From Sphaerisporangium flaviroseum (GTDB taxonomy: Bacteria > Actinomycetota > Actinomycetes > Streptosporangiales > Streptosporangiaceae), in contig NZ_BAAAZR010000017.1 in the NCBI RefSeq assembly GCF_039537005.1, positions 1-64,000 of the forward strand: a DNA stretch of 64,000 bases, read 5' to 3'. The position numbers and the translations under genes were made by a program. This document shows positions 34,067 through 42,261 of the stretch, piece after piece. How positions within the stretch are numbered: position 1 is the first letter of the stretch; every line of letters begins with the position of its first letter. The notes under the pieces were generated by a model. That model had not been told where the DNA came from and searched no databases. It worked only from the letters and a program-made list of their open reading frames with translations.

Positions 34067-34705
34067 ATGAGCGAGACGATCGCGGGCGTCACCATTCCGG
34101 ACTCGGCGTTCGCCGACGAGGCCACCCAGCTCGTCCGGGACGCGGCACCCCCACTGCTGTACGACCACTCGCGGCGTGTCTACCTCTTCGGAACGCTGCA
34201 AGGACGCCGGCTCGGACTCGAAGCGGACCCGGAACTGCTCTACATCGGCGCCATGTTCCACGACCTCGGGCTGACCGAGGCCTACCGCCGCACCGACCAG
34301 CGCTTCGAGATTGACGGCGCCGACGAGGCACGCCGCTTCCTTGCCTCGCACGGTTTCCCGGAGGAGGACATACGCAAGGTGTGGGAGGCCATCGCGCTGC
34401 ACACCACCCCGGAGGTGCCGTACCGGCTCGACCCGGAGATCGCGCTGGTGACGGCCGGAGTCGAGACCGACGTCCTCGGCATCGGCTACGACGAGCTCGA
34501 CCCGGAGGACATCGCGGCGGTCACGGCCGCCCACCCGCGCCCCGACTTCAAGCGCCAGATCCTCGCCGCCTTCACCGGCGGCTTCAAGGATCGTCCCGAC
34601 ACCACCTTCGGCACGGTCAACGCCGACGTCCTCGAACACTTCGTCCCCGGCTACAAACACATCGACTTCGTAGACGTAATCCAAACCTCCCCCTGGCCCG
34701 ATTAA
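34067..34705 (+). CDS. HD-domain phosphohydrolase-like protein
   Basis: This 212-residue protein has YDHSRRVYLFGTLQGRR, YIGAMFHDLGLTEAYR (HD motif) and AIALHTTPEVPYRLDPEIAL, the arrangement of HD proteins related to cyanamide hydratase. Metal ligands would be the His in DHSRR, the HD pair and the later His in LHTTPE. The substrate is unknown. ATG at 34067 is chosen since the protein pattern starts here; the reading frame is open further upstream. The 3' end carries a 17-bp tandem duplication across the stop. Confidence 0.8.
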   Translation: MSETIAGVTIPDSAFADEATQLVRDAAPPLLYDHSRRVYLFGTLQGRRLGLEADPELLYIGAMFHDLGLTEAYRRTDQRFEIDGADEARRFLASHGFPEEDIRKVWEAIALHTTPEVPYRLDPEIALVTAGVETDVLGIGYDELDPEDIAAVTAAHPRPDFKRQILAAFTGGFKDRPDTTFGTVNADVLEHFVPGYKHIDFVDVIQTSPWPD

Positions 34706-34739
34706 CCCTCGGTCCCGATTAACCCTCGGTCCCGAATAG
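34697..34739 (+). repeat. 17-bp tandem repeat spanning the HD gene stop codon
   Basis: CCCGATTAACCCTCGGT starts at 34697 and 34714, with a partial third copy at 34731. The first TAA is the stop of the HD gene. Confidence 0.85.
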
Positions 34740-34772
34740 CCCCCGGGTCTCCCGGGAGCCGACCGGTTGGGA

Positions 34773-35336
34773 TTACTTCCTCGCTACTGCTTCGGTTCTT
34801 TCCGGCGCCGGGTCGGTGGGGTGTTCAGCGGTGGGGGTCGGCGCTGTGGGCGCGGGTGACCCGGTGGTCTCTGTGAGCTGGGTGCCTGGGTGTGGTTCGT
34901 CGACCGGATGTGGGCACTTCTTGCGGAACCAGACCGTCTTGCCGGTGCCGTCCCGGTCGGGAAGGATGCCCCACTCGTCGCAGAGGGCCTCGACGATGGT
35001 CAGCCCGCGGCCGTGTTCGGCGTCGTCGTCCTCGGGGCTTCGCTCCGGCCGTCCCGCCCCACGGTCGGTCACCTCGGCGGATACGGTTTCCCCCGTCACC
35101 CGGAGCGTCAGCTGGATCGGCGGCAGCCCGTACAGGACGGCATTGCTCAGCACCTCGGTCGTGGCCAGCACGATGTCGTCGGCGAGATCACTCGATCCGG
35201 CGAGCTGCCACTTGATGAGGGTCTGCCGGACCATGCTCCGGATGTCTCGGAGGATCATGGGGTCCCTGGGGATGTCCCAGCGTACGGCGCGATAACCGTC
35301 CGGGGTGCCGATCATTCGCTTCCTTGCCTGCGCCAT
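34773..35336 (-). CDS. Solo HATPase regulatory protein with Pro/Thr tail
   Basis: This 187-residue protein has an RsbW-like GHKL domain: VRQTLIKWQLAGSSDLADDI, LATTEVLSNAVLYGLPPIQL, VTDRGAGRPE and HGRGLTIVEALCDEWGILPD. A low-complexity tail follows (TGSPAPTAPTPTAEHPTDPA). It is the second XRE-associated solo HATPase in the window and is divergent from, and near, the XRE/DUF397 genes at 35984-37762. ATG at 35336 (MAQARKRM) is chosen over one 84 nt upstream, where the sequence has no domain pattern. Confidence 0.83.
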   Translation of the reverse strand: MAQARKRMIGTPDGYRAVRWDIPRDPMILRDIRSMVRQTLIKWQLAGSSDLADDIVLATTEVLSNAVLYGLPPIQLTLRVTGETVSAEVTDRGAGRPERSPEDDDAEHGRGLTIVEALCDEWGILPDRDGTGKTVWFRKKCPHPVDEPHPGTQLTETTGSPAPTAPTPTAEHPTDPAPERTEAVARK

Positions 35337-35409
35337 ATATGACCCGGAAGACCCTACTCTGTCCGGGTTTGGCCTGTTCGTAGAGGTGGGGTGCGGGTCT
35401 GATTTGTCG

Positions 35410-35690
35410 TCAAACAGCAACGAAGTGCGCTTCGCCGACGAGATCCGGTAGCTCGGCCTCGCGCATCAACTCCCGCAGCTCGGCCAGCAGGGGAGCGTCC
35501 ACGATCAGCGGTACGCGGGTCTGCCAGTGCGCGATGGCGTAGTACCGGCGGCTCCACACCCATAGAAGACCGTCCAGGCCGGCTCGCAAGTGTCGAGCAG
35601 CCTCGAGGCGGCCCACGCTTCCGGATCCCAGTCCTGCCTCCGCACTATCTGTTCGCCGGTACGTCCCCCGGCATGCCGTCCTGTCGGCAC
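35410..35690 (-). pseudogene. Frameshifted small protein of an HATPase/XRE locus
   Basis: Two minus-strand frames join to one plausible protein. The first part reads EQIVRRQDWDPEAWAASRLL, DTCEPAWTVFYG; a different frame continues VWSRRYYAIAHWQTRVPLIV, DAPLLAELRELMREAEL and LVGEAHFVAV. The switch falls at about 35555-35565, within TTCTATGGGTGTGG on the minus strand, and equals loss of one base. Both halves have actinomycete codon bias. The combined ~90-residue protein would be of a type found beside HATPase and XRE genes; its function is unknown. It may be a real mutation or a sequencing error. Confidence 0.55.
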
Positions 35691-35983
35691 GATCGCCTCC
35701 TTGGTCGCCAGGGCTCCTCCGGAGCTCCGGTCGTGTCCGATCTGACCGCGGCCGGGATGACGGGGAACGCCTCCGGCTGACCGGTCGGCCGCGCACTCTC
35801 AGCATGCCTACCCAGAGCTATCGTCAATAGCGGAAAGTAGTGACGGTGTGACGACAGATCGCTGTCCGGATGAGGTCCGAATTCCCGTCACCGTTGTCCG
35901 CGTAGGCGTGCCAGACTTCGCAATAACCTGGTTTCGCTGATTCGGGAGGGTCTCGTGGGGCGTGAGCGCAATCTCGATTCGAT

Positions 35984-36790
35984 ATGAGCCCACGTGCTTT
36001 TTTCGGCAGCGAGTTGCGCCGCTGTCGTAAGAAGATCGGACTTTCGCAGCCGCAACTCAGCGAACGAACCACATACAGTCCGGACATGATCGGAAAAATC
36101 GAACGCGGCGAACGCCCCCCATCGCCGGAGTTCGTGCAGCAGTGCGATCAGATTTTCGGCATAGACGGCCACTTCGACCGCCTCTACCAGTTCATGCTCC
36201 AAACACCGGGACCGGCCTGGTTCACCCGCTGGCTAGAGGAGATCGAGCCCCGCTCCACGGTCCTCCGCACGTGGGATCCGCTCCTCGTCCCAGGCCTGCT
36301 CCAGACCGAGGCGTACGCGCGCTACCTCTTCAGCAGGGAACCCAACATCAGCTCAGAGGAGGTCGAAGAGCGAGTCCAGGCTCGTATGCTCCGCAAGGCT
36401 GTCCTTGATCGGGGAGACCCGCCGGCTGTGTGGGTTCTTCTCGACGAAGGCGTTCTTCGCCGTTCAATCGGTGGGCCGGACGTTATCCGCGCGCAGATGC
36501 AATACCTTCTTGAGGTAGCCCGACGACCCAACGTAGCCATACAGATCGTTCCCTATAGTGCCGAAAGCACCGTTGGTCTGACGGGCGCATTTATTCTCGC
36601 GGAACTTCCGGGGGGTGAACCCGATGCCGTGTACGTGGAGTCAGCCGTGACCGGAGAGGTTACGACGGACCACGACTTCGTTGCCTCGATCTGGGGGCGA
36701 TATGACACGATACGAGCAGACGCTCATCCCCGACATGTGTCACTAAAGATGATCCACGATGGGATTCAACAATGGAACGCAGTGACTTGA
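35984..36790 (+). CDS. XRE-family regulator with DUF5753
   Basis: This 268-residue protein has an HTH (FFGSELRRCRKKIGLSQPQL with SPDMIGKIERGERPPSPEFV) and a DUF5753 domain (LVPGLLQTEAYARYLFSREP, VWVLLDEGVLRRSIGGPDVI, VAIQIVPYSAESTVGLTGAF, AVYVESAVTGEVT). It overlaps by 19 bp the first of three DUF397 genes. Its base composition is lower in GC at wobble positions than most neighbours (for example runs of ATT, CTT), hinting at a different origin. Confidence 0.9.
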   Translation: MSPRAFFGSELRRCRKKIGLSQPQLSERTTYSPDMIGKIERGERPPSPEFVQQCDQIFGIDGHFDRLYQFMLQTPGPAWFTRWLEEIEPRSTVLRTWDPLLVPGLLQTEAYARYLFSREPNISSEEVEERVQARMLRKAVLDRGDPPAVWVLLDEGVLRRSIGGPDVIRAQMQYLLEVARRPNVAIQIVPYSAESTVGLTGAFILAELPGGEPDAVYVESAVTGEVTTDHDFVASIWGRYDTIRADAHPRHVSLKMIHDGIQQWNAVT

Positions 36791-36996
36791 GCCGTGTAGA
36801 TCTGTCGCAGGCTGGATGGAGGAAGAGTACCTACAGTGGCGGTACGGGAGGCGGCTGCGTGGAGGTGGCGACGAACCTGCCTGGAGTCGTCGCGGTTCGT
36901 GACAGCAAGGACCCCGACGGCCCGTCCCTGATCTTTCCTCCGCACGAGTGGACGCGCTTCCTTGGAGGGATCACGCAGGGTCGCTTCGGCATCTAA
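36772..36996 (+). CDS. DUF397 protein, first of three
   Basis: This 74-residue protein carries QAGWRKSTYSGGTGGGCVEV, VVAVRDSKDPDGPSLIFPPH and WTRFLGGITQGRFG. Its start lies inside the end of the XRE gene, so they are translationally coupled. It is closely related to the copy at 37541. Confidence 0.9.
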   Translation: MERSDLSRVDLSQAGWRKSTYSGGTGGGCVEVATNLPGVVAVRDSKDPDGPSLIFPPHEWTRFLGGITQGRFGI

Positions 36997-37317
36997 CCCG
37001 GCCGTTCAGATCTGCTGAGACGTCCGTGGAGTGTCGGGCGAATCCTCTGACTGGCGGGAGGAGGTGACCGACACGATGACCGTAGAACCCCACAAACGTC
37101 GCCTGAGTCCTTGCTGCACCGTACAAATTTCGGTCCAGGCCACTCGAGTGTCGAGGATCTGACCAGGTTCGATTCCTTGCGCATGGCTGACGTCGGACTT
37201 CGTTGCTGGCACGGTTTTGCCGGATTCGTGATCATCGATCGTCTCGGAACCTACGACATCCGCTCGCTATGGTCACCTCTCGAATCAAATGATCAAGGAT
37301 GGGGTAGGGCAATAGAC
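36997..37317. other. Gap between DUF397 genes, no gene seen
   Basis: About 320 bp of mixed composition. An open frame upstream of 37318 is in phase with the second DUF397 gene but encodes no recognisable domain and lacks GC bias. GGAGGAGGTGA at 37059 looks like a ribosome-binding site with no gene to match, which suggests decay of a former reading frame. Confidence 0.4.
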
Positions 37318-37527
37318 ATGAGGAGCTTTGACCTGAGCGGTGCGCAGTGGCGGAAGTCGTCTCGTTCGGGGGACAGCGGAGGCCAATGTGTCGAGGTGGC
37401 GGCCAACCTGCCCGGACTCGTCGCGGTCCGGGATTCCAAGAACCCCCATGGGCCGACCCTGGTCTGCACGCTAGGGGAGTGGAAGACCTTCCTCGGTGGC
37501 CTACGGGGCCGTGGGATCATCGGTTAG
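37318..37527 (+). CDS. DUF397 protein, second of three
   Basis: This 69-residue protein reads MRSFDLSGAQWRKSSRSGDS, QCVEVAANLPGLVAVRDSKN and TLVCTLGEWKTFLGGLRG. The ATG at 37318 is chosen by alignment with the neighbouring copies. It is the most diverged of the three copies. Confidence 0.87.
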   Translation: MRSFDLSGAQWRKSSRSGDSGGQCVEVAANLPGLVAVRDSKNPHGPTLVCTLGEWKTFLGGLRGRGIIG

Positions 37528-37540
37528 CCGGGCCGCCACC

Positions 37541-37762
37541 ATGGATTCCACGGACCTGGGCAAGGATCTTTCGCAGGCGGTGTGGAGGAAGAGCACCCAC
37601 AGCGGCGGTACGGGAGGGGAGTGCTTGGAAGTGGCAACGAATCTGCCCGGAGTCGTCGCCGTTCGTGACAGTAAGAACCCCGACGGGCCGGCTCTGATCT
37701 TTCCTCCGCAGGAGTGGACGCGTTTCCTCGCGAAGGTCGTGGCCGGCGCATCTGACCACTAG
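37541..37762 (+). CDS. DUF397 protein, third of three
   Basis: This 73-residue protein reads MDSTDLGKDLSQAVWRKSTH, GECLEVATNLPGVVAVRDSK, ALIFPPQEWTRFLAKVV. It is close to the first copy. An IS5-family element is inserted exactly at its stop codon: the TAG at 37760-37762 is part of the CTAG target and the duplication leaves the gene intact. Confidence 0.88.
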   Translation: MDSTDLGKDLSQAVWRKSTHSGGTGGECLEVATNLPGVVAVRDSKNPDGPALIFPPQEWTRFLAKVVAGASDH

Positions 37763-38779
37763 GCCGTGTTTCGAAAGATCACGAGGGTTGGGCGTGTCGG
37801 TGATCGTTGAACGAAGAGGTCTCCGGTAGTTGGTTCAACGACCAAGAAGAACGAAACACCGGAGACCTCGTGGCCAGCGTAGTGGGGACGAGGCGGCACG
37901 ACCTCACTGACGCGCACTGGGCGGCGCTGGAGCCGCACCTGCCTGCTGCGTCGGGCAGGGGGCGTCCGCCGAAGTGGAGCAGGCGGCAGTTGATCGATGG
38001 GATCCGGTGGCGGATCCGGACCGGGGCGCCGTGGCGGGACGTGCCGGGCTGCTACGGTCACTGGTTCACCGTGTACGGCCTGTTCCGCCGCTGGCAGCGT
38101 GCGGGGAACCGGGCGCAGATCCTGGCGGCGTTGCAGGCGTGTGCGGATGCTGCTGGGAAGATCGACTGGACGGTGAGTGTGGACTCCACCATTGTGCGGG
38201 CTCACCAGCACGCCGCCGGGGCACGGCGACAGGGTCACCTGCAAAGGAGCCGCCCGGTGGTGTGCACGGTGAGCCGGCCGATCACGCGCTGGGGCGTTCC
38301 CGCGGCGGGCTGACCACCAAGACCCATTTGGCCTGTGAGCAGGGCCGCAAGCTGATGGCTGCGGTGGTGACCGCCGGGCAGCGGGGCGATAGCCCGCAGT
38401 TCATCCCGGTGCTGGCCAAGATCCGGGTGGCCTGCATCGGCGGCGGCCGTCCCAGGATCCGCCCGGACAGGGTCCTGGCCGACAAGGCCTACACCAGCAA
38501 GGCCAACCGGACTCATCTGCGTCGGCGTGGGATCAAGGCGTGCATCCCGAGCAAGGCCGACCAGAACGCCCACCGCAAGGCCAAGGGAACGAAGGGAGGC
38601 CGCCCGCCCTCCTTCGACCCCGCGCTCTACCGACTGCGCCACGCTGTGGAGTGTGGCATCAACCTGCTCAAAGGCAATCGCAGCCTGGCCACCCGTTACG
38701 ACAAGCTCGCCGTACGCTACGAAGCCGTCGTCATCATCGCTGCGATCAACCAGTGGCTCAACGCCTTATGAAACACGGC
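37763..38779 (+). mobile_element. IS5-family insertion sequence, ~1017 bp
   Basis: The element is bounded by perfect 10-bp inverted ends GCCGTGTTTC (37763-37772) and GAAACACGGC (38770-38779) and flanked by the direct repeat CTAG (37759-37762 and 38780-38783), as expected for IS5-type YTAR targets. It holds one transposase gene split over two frames. The clean ends and target duplication indicate a recent insertion. Confidence 0.9.
37870..38771 (+). CDS. IS5-family transposase, two frames (-1 shift)
   Basis: Frame 1 from GTG 37870 gives the DUF4096-type N-terminal part (RRHDLTDAHWAALEPHLPAA, WRIRTGAPWRDVPGCYGHW, DWTVSVDSTIVRAHQHAAGA). The second frame continues GRSRGGLTTKTHLACEQGRK, RVLADKAYTSKANRTHLRRR, HAVECGINLLKGNRSLATRY. 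Together these supply a DDE nuclease (DST, ADKAY, E in ECGINLL). The crossover falls at about 38235-38245 around CTGCAAAGG, where a -1 shift restores the reading frame. It may be programmed frameshifting, as in some IS5 groups, or an inactivating deletion. Confidence 0.85.
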
Positions 38780-38806
38780 CTAGGTGTGTGGCTGTGAGGC
38801 GCGACA

Positions 38807-39223
38807 TCAGTCAGACGGGTGCCGCGGCGAGACGAGGCGGACTCGCGGGTCTACCCTGAGCCACTGTTTGTCCGCAGAAAGGATCTCGGCGTCGAGGAAG
38901 GCGCCGGTCGCGAGAACCAAGGCGTCTGGGAGTCGCAGGAAGCGGTGCTGGGCGCGGAGTCGGGCCGCATCGAACGCGATGTACTGGACGAGCGGCACAG
39001 GGGCGCCGAAGACGGCTCGGATCTGGCCGAGCCGCTCGAACATGGTGTCCCGTCCAAGTCGGGCGGCTCCGACGAGCACCTCTGAGACGACACTGATCGG
39101 GACGAGCATGTGATCACACTGCCTGCGGCGTTGACGTACAGCCTCTGCCGCAACCTCATGCAGAGCATCCTTCGGATCAAACAATCCCAGCAGGATGCTG
39201 CTGTCGATGACTACCTGTCCCAT
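38807..39223 (-). CDS. PIN-domain toxin (VapC-like)
   Basis: This 138-residue protein starts MGQVVIDSSILLGLFDPKDA with the first PIN acidic residue, then ISVVSEVLVGAARLG (acidic residue), and LRLPDALVLATGAFLDAEIL (PDA motif) with a later D in SADKQWLRV. It is a metal-dependent RNase toxin of a type II toxin-antitoxin pair. It overlaps the upstream antitoxin gene by 13 bp. It lies 24 bp from the edge of the IS element, which inserted next to it. Confidence 0.87.
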   Translation of the reverse strand: MGQVVIDSSILLGLFDPKDALHEVAAEAVRQRRRQCDHMLVPISVVSEVLVGAARLGRDTMFERLGQIRAVFGAPVPLVQYIAFDAARLRAQHRFLRLPDALVLATGAFLDAEILSADKQWLRVDPRVRLVSPRHPSD

Positions 39224-39477
39224 TCGTCACGCAAATTGTGCAGGGCGGTCGCTTCCGCTAGGCCGGGAGCGGAGCCGATCAAATCGTCCAGGGCTGACCA
39301 GTCTCCCGGGTCGACACGATGTTCCAGGCTTTCCCCGAAATCAGGTGCGACCACGGCTGCCAGCCGACGACCATTTCGGGTCAGATAGATGACTTCGCCC
39401 CCCGCGGCTGCTGCTGCGAGGTCGTCCAAGTGCGCTGGCACCTCGGAGAGGGGTAGCTCGTACGCGTGATCGGGCAC
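39211..39477 (-). CDS. Phd/YefM-type antitoxin
   Basis: This 88-residue protein reads YELPLSEVPAHLDDLAAAAA with GEVIYLTRNGRRLAAVVAPD, the Phd/YefM N-terminal DNA-binding fold. The C-terminal tail (DWSALDDLIGSAPGLAEATA) would wrap the toxin. It is the first gene of the pair and overlaps the PIN toxin gene, so the complex likely represses its own promoter upstream of 39477. Confidence 0.87.
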   Translation of the reverse strand: MPDHAYELPLSEVPAHLDDLAAAAAGGEVIYLTRNGRRLAAVVAPDFGESLEHRVDPGDWSALDDLIGSAPGLAEATALHNLRDEWDR

Positions 39478-39627
39478 AAACAGATATTACAATGCGAACA
39501 TGATCGATCGCATTGGGTCATCAAAACTGTGATCACATGAGTCGACTGCGCCACCCCCTCCAAAGCGCTGAGTAGCGCTCGGTCCGCCAGGCGAGCGGAT
39601 CCTACCCACAGAGGCCGGCGGGCGCGT

Positions 39628-40167
39628 CTAGCGGAAGGTTCGGGTGAGGTGGGCCAGGGCGGAGTGCCTGTAGCGGGAGGCCCCGCCGACCAGGCCGTAG
39701 GCGAGGTCCTCCAGGAGGGAGCAGCGGGCGTAGAAGGCGGCGCGCTCGCGGCCGGCGTCGTCGAAACGGCCGTCGTAGCCGGCCAGCGTCAGTTCGAAGA
39801 CCTCCGGGCCGAGGTCGCGGTAGATCAGGGCGAGGTCGCAGGCCGGATCGGTGATGGCCGCGTCGGTCCAGTCGATGACGCCCGTGATGGCGCTCGCCCG
39901 GACGTCCACCAGAAGGTGCGGTTCCGGAACCGGCAGAGGGGACAACCGGGCCACCGCGGCGAGCAGATCGGCCTCGCGCCGGGTCGTCTCGGCCCGGGCG
40001 GCCGGGTCGGTCTCCTTGCTTCCGCGGACGATCAGCTCACGGTCGACCTCGTACGCGACGTTGTCCACCCCCTCACCCAGCTTGGTGATGGATCGGACCT
40101 CGCGGCCGGGCAGGTGACGGGCCAGCAGCGCGCGAATCTCCTCGATCACCCCCCGCAGCCTAACCAC
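39628..40167 (-). pseudogene. Phosphotransferase (APH family) with an internal deletion
   Basis: The N-terminal part reads LLARHLPGREVRSITKLGEG, AYEVDRELIVRGSKETDP and PLPVPEP, the nucleotide-binding lobe. The sequence then jumps to HLLVDVRASAITGVIDWTDA and ITDPACDLALIYRDLG, the end of the C-lobe. Intact family members have about 100 more residues between PEP and HLLVD, including the catalytic HxD loop and the Asn that follows. The frame stays open, giving 179 residues. Without the catalytic loop it cannot be an active kinase. The joint is near 39915-39925. The start may instead be GTG at 40149. Confidence 0.75.
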
Positions 40168-40218
40168 GGCGTACGGCCCGGCGGGGCGGCACCGGGCCGG
40201 AAGCCACTCGCCCGTACG

Positions 40219-41043
40219 TCAGTTGAACGTGTCGGGGTTCGGGCCGGTGCGGGTGCCGTTGTCGAGCGGCTCGATCGCCGCCAGGTCGTCGTCGGTGAGC
40301 GTGAAGCCGAAGACGTCGATGTTCTCGCGGATTCGCTCAGGGGTGACCGACTTGGGGATGACGACGTTCCCGAGCTGGACGTGCCAGCGCAGGATCACCT
40401 GGGCGGGGGTCGTGCCGAGCCGCTCGGCGATGGAGGTGATCACCGGGTCCTTGAGTAGCGCGCCCTGTGCCAGGGGGCTCCAGGCCTCGGTGGCGATGCC
40501 GTGCTCGGCGTGGAAGGCGCGCAGCTCGGTCTGCTGAAGGTTCGGGTGAAGCTCGATCTGGTTGAGGACGGGCACGATCTCGCTCTTGTCCAGGAGCCGC
40601 CGCAGGTGGGCAGGCTGGAAGTTGGACACGCCGATGGCCCGGACGCGGCCGTCGGCGTACAGCTTCTCGAAGGCGCGCCAGGTGTCGAGGTAGCGGTCCT
40701 TGGCCGGGGTGGGCCAGTGGATGAGGTACAGGTCGAGGTGGTCGAGCCCCAGCTTCTCAAGGCTCGCGTCGAAGGCGGCCAGCGTGGAATCGTAGCCCTG
40801 GGCGCTGTTCCACAGCTTGGTCGTGACGAAGACCTCGTCGCGCGGCAGGCCGGCCTGGGCCAGCGCGTCGCCGACACCCCTCTCGTTGCCGTACACGGCC
40901 GCGGTGTCGATGCTGCGGTAGCCCGCCTCCAGGGCGGTGGTGACGGCGGCGGCGGTCTCCCGCTCGGGGATCTGGAAGACTCCGAAACCGAGCTGCGGGA
41001 TCCGCACGTCGTTGTTCAGCGTGACGTTGGGTCCGGATGACAT
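40219..41043 (-). CDS. Aldo/keto reductase (2,5-diketo-D-gluconate reductase type)
   Basis: This 274-residue protein has the AKR tetrad: Asp and Tyr in RSIDTAAVYGNERGVG, Lys in FVTTKLWNSAQG and His in LDLYLIHWPTPAKD. The NADPH site includes PLAQGALLKDP and VVIPKSVTPERIRENIDVFG. It reduces aldehydes or ketones with NADPH; the physiological substrate is unknown. It is alone on the minus strand next to an SDR remnant. Confidence 0.92.
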   Translation of the reverse strand: MSSGPNVTLNNDVRIPQLGFGVFQIPERETAAAVTTALEAGYRSIDTAAVYGNERGVGDALAQAGLPRDEVFVTTKLWNSAQGYDSTLAAFDASLEKLGLDHLDLYLIHWPTPAKDRYLDTWRAFEKLYADGRVRAIGVSNFQPAHLRRLLDKSEIVPVLNQIELHPNLQQTELRAFHAEHGIATEAWSPLAQGALLKDPVITSIAERLGTTPAQVILRWHVQLGNVVIPKSVTPERIRENIDVFGFTLTDDDLAAIEPLDNGTRTGPNPDTFN

Positions 41044-41136
41044 GGTTATCGCCTAACTTCGGTGTTCTGCATACTTTTCGGGTGAAACGGGCGCCTGGGT
41101 GGCTCTCCCCGGTGGGCTACCAGGCAAACCGTCCGA

Positions 41137-41229
41137 TCAGGGAATCAGCGTCGGAACCACGCCGCCGTCGACACGCAGGGCGGCTCCGGACGTCGCGGAC
41201 GCCAGGTCGGACGAAACGTAGAGCACCCC
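41137..41229 (-). pseudogene. C-terminal remnant of a short-chain dehydrogenase
   Basis: The last ~30 codons read LGVLYVSSDLASATSGAALR and VDGGVVPTLIP, the typical end of a classical SDR (the ASDxASxxTGxxLxVDGG pattern). Nothing upstream continues the family; the next gene (cvnD) ends at 41286. The rest of the gene has been deleted. Confidence 0.65.
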
Positions 41230-41285
41230 CAGCCCTGTGTCCGTCCTCGGCCGCCATCCGAGGAGGATCACCGGCTGGCGGGCTC

Positions 41286-41891
41286 CTAAGGGGCGGCGAC
41301 CGCGCGCGTGGTACGGGTGTGCAGAGCGTGTTCGACGAGCGTGACCAGCACGTTCTTGCTGGATTCCCGTTGCCGGGCGTCGCACAGCACCACCGGGATG
41401 TCCGGGCCGAGATCAAGGGCCATGCGCAACTCGTCCAGGTCGTAGCGTCTGGCTCCCTCGAAGCAGTTCACCGCGACGATGAACGGCGTACCCCGCCGCT
41501 CGAAGTAGTCGACCGAGGGGAAGCAGTCGGCCAGGCGCCGCGTGTCGGCGATGACCACCGCACCCATCGCGCCCAGCGCCAGCTCGTCCCAGACGAACCA
41601 GAATCGCTCCTGGCCCGGGGTGCCGAACAGGTAGAGCACGTGGGCCTCGCCGATGGAGATGCGGCCGAAGTCCATCGCGACCGTCGTGGTCTTCTTCGCC
41701 TCCACCCCTGACAGGTCGTCGATCCCGACGCCGAGGTCGGTGAGGACCTCCTCGGTGCGCAGGGGCCGGGTCTCCGACACCGAGCCCACCATGGTCGTCT
41801 TCCCGGCTCCGAACCCGCCGGCGATCAGGATCTTGATCGCGGTCGGCAGCTTCACACGCCCGACGTCGCGGTTAGAGCGTCCGGAGTCCAT
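41286..41891 (-). CDS. cvnD: CvnD-like small GTPase of a conservon
   Basis: This 201-residue protein has a P-loop (IKILIAGGFGAGKTTMVGS), TTTVAMDFGRISIGEAHVLY, the G3-like motif LFGTPGQERFWFVWDEL, and a guanine-site-like VNCFEG. This is the CvnD ATP/GTP-binding protein, the output GTPase of actinobacterial conservons (Rag/Cvn), homologous to the MglA type. ATG 41891 overlaps the end of cvnC by 20 bp, so the operon is translationally coupled. Confidence 0.92.
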   Translation of the reverse strand: MDSGRSNRDVGRVKLPTAIKILIAGGFGAGKTTMVGSVSETRPLRTEEVLTDLGVGIDDLSGVEAKKTTTVAMDFGRISIGEAHVLYLFGTPGQERFWFVWDELALGAMGAVVIADTRRLADCFPSVDYFERRGTPFIVAVNCFEGARRYDLDELRMALDLGPDIPVVLCDARQRESSKNVLVTLVEHALHTRTTRAVAAP

Positions 41892-42261
41892 TGAGCACCG
41901 CCTTGTAGGTTTCCAGATCCAGAACGTCCATCTCCCGCGCGGGCTCCTGGATGGCGACGAAGCCCTTGTCGACCAGGTCTCCGAGCAGCACCCGGACGGT
42001 TCCGGCCGGCAGGTCGAGGTGGGCCGCGATCTCGGCGACCGACAGCGGCCGCTCACAGAGCCTGACCATGGCATGGTGCTCGGGACCGAGGCCGGGCTCC
42101 GCCGAGATGGCCGGATTGGTGGTCACCACCAGCGTGATGAGGTCGATCTGGCCTCGGCTCGGCTGCGTCCGGCCACGCGTCATCACGTACGGGCGGACGA
42201 TCCGCCCGGCCTCGTCGTCGAGCCACTGCTCCTCTGCGGGGTCGTCGGAGAGGCTCGTCAT
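41872..42261 (-). CDS. cvnC: CvnC-like DUF742 protein
   Basis: This 129-residue DUF742 protein reads RIVRPYVMTRGRTQPSRGQI, DLITLVVTT and LSVAEIAAHLDLPAGTVRVL followed by LGDLVDKGFVAIQEP, a winged helix-like region. It is the third conservon gene. ATG 42261 overlaps the stop of cvnB by 4 bp. Confidence 0.92.
   Translation of the reverse strand: MTSLSDDPAEEQWLDDEAGRIVRPYVMTRGRTQPSRGQIDLITLVVTTNPAISAEPGLGPEHHAMVRLCERPLSVAEIAAHLDLPAGTVRVLLGDLVDKGFVAIQEPAREMDVLDLETYKAVLNGLRTL

Noticed and set aside
36993..37235. Minus-strand open frame between DUF397 genes
   Set aside because: No codon bias or homology pattern; overlaps a plausible leader region.
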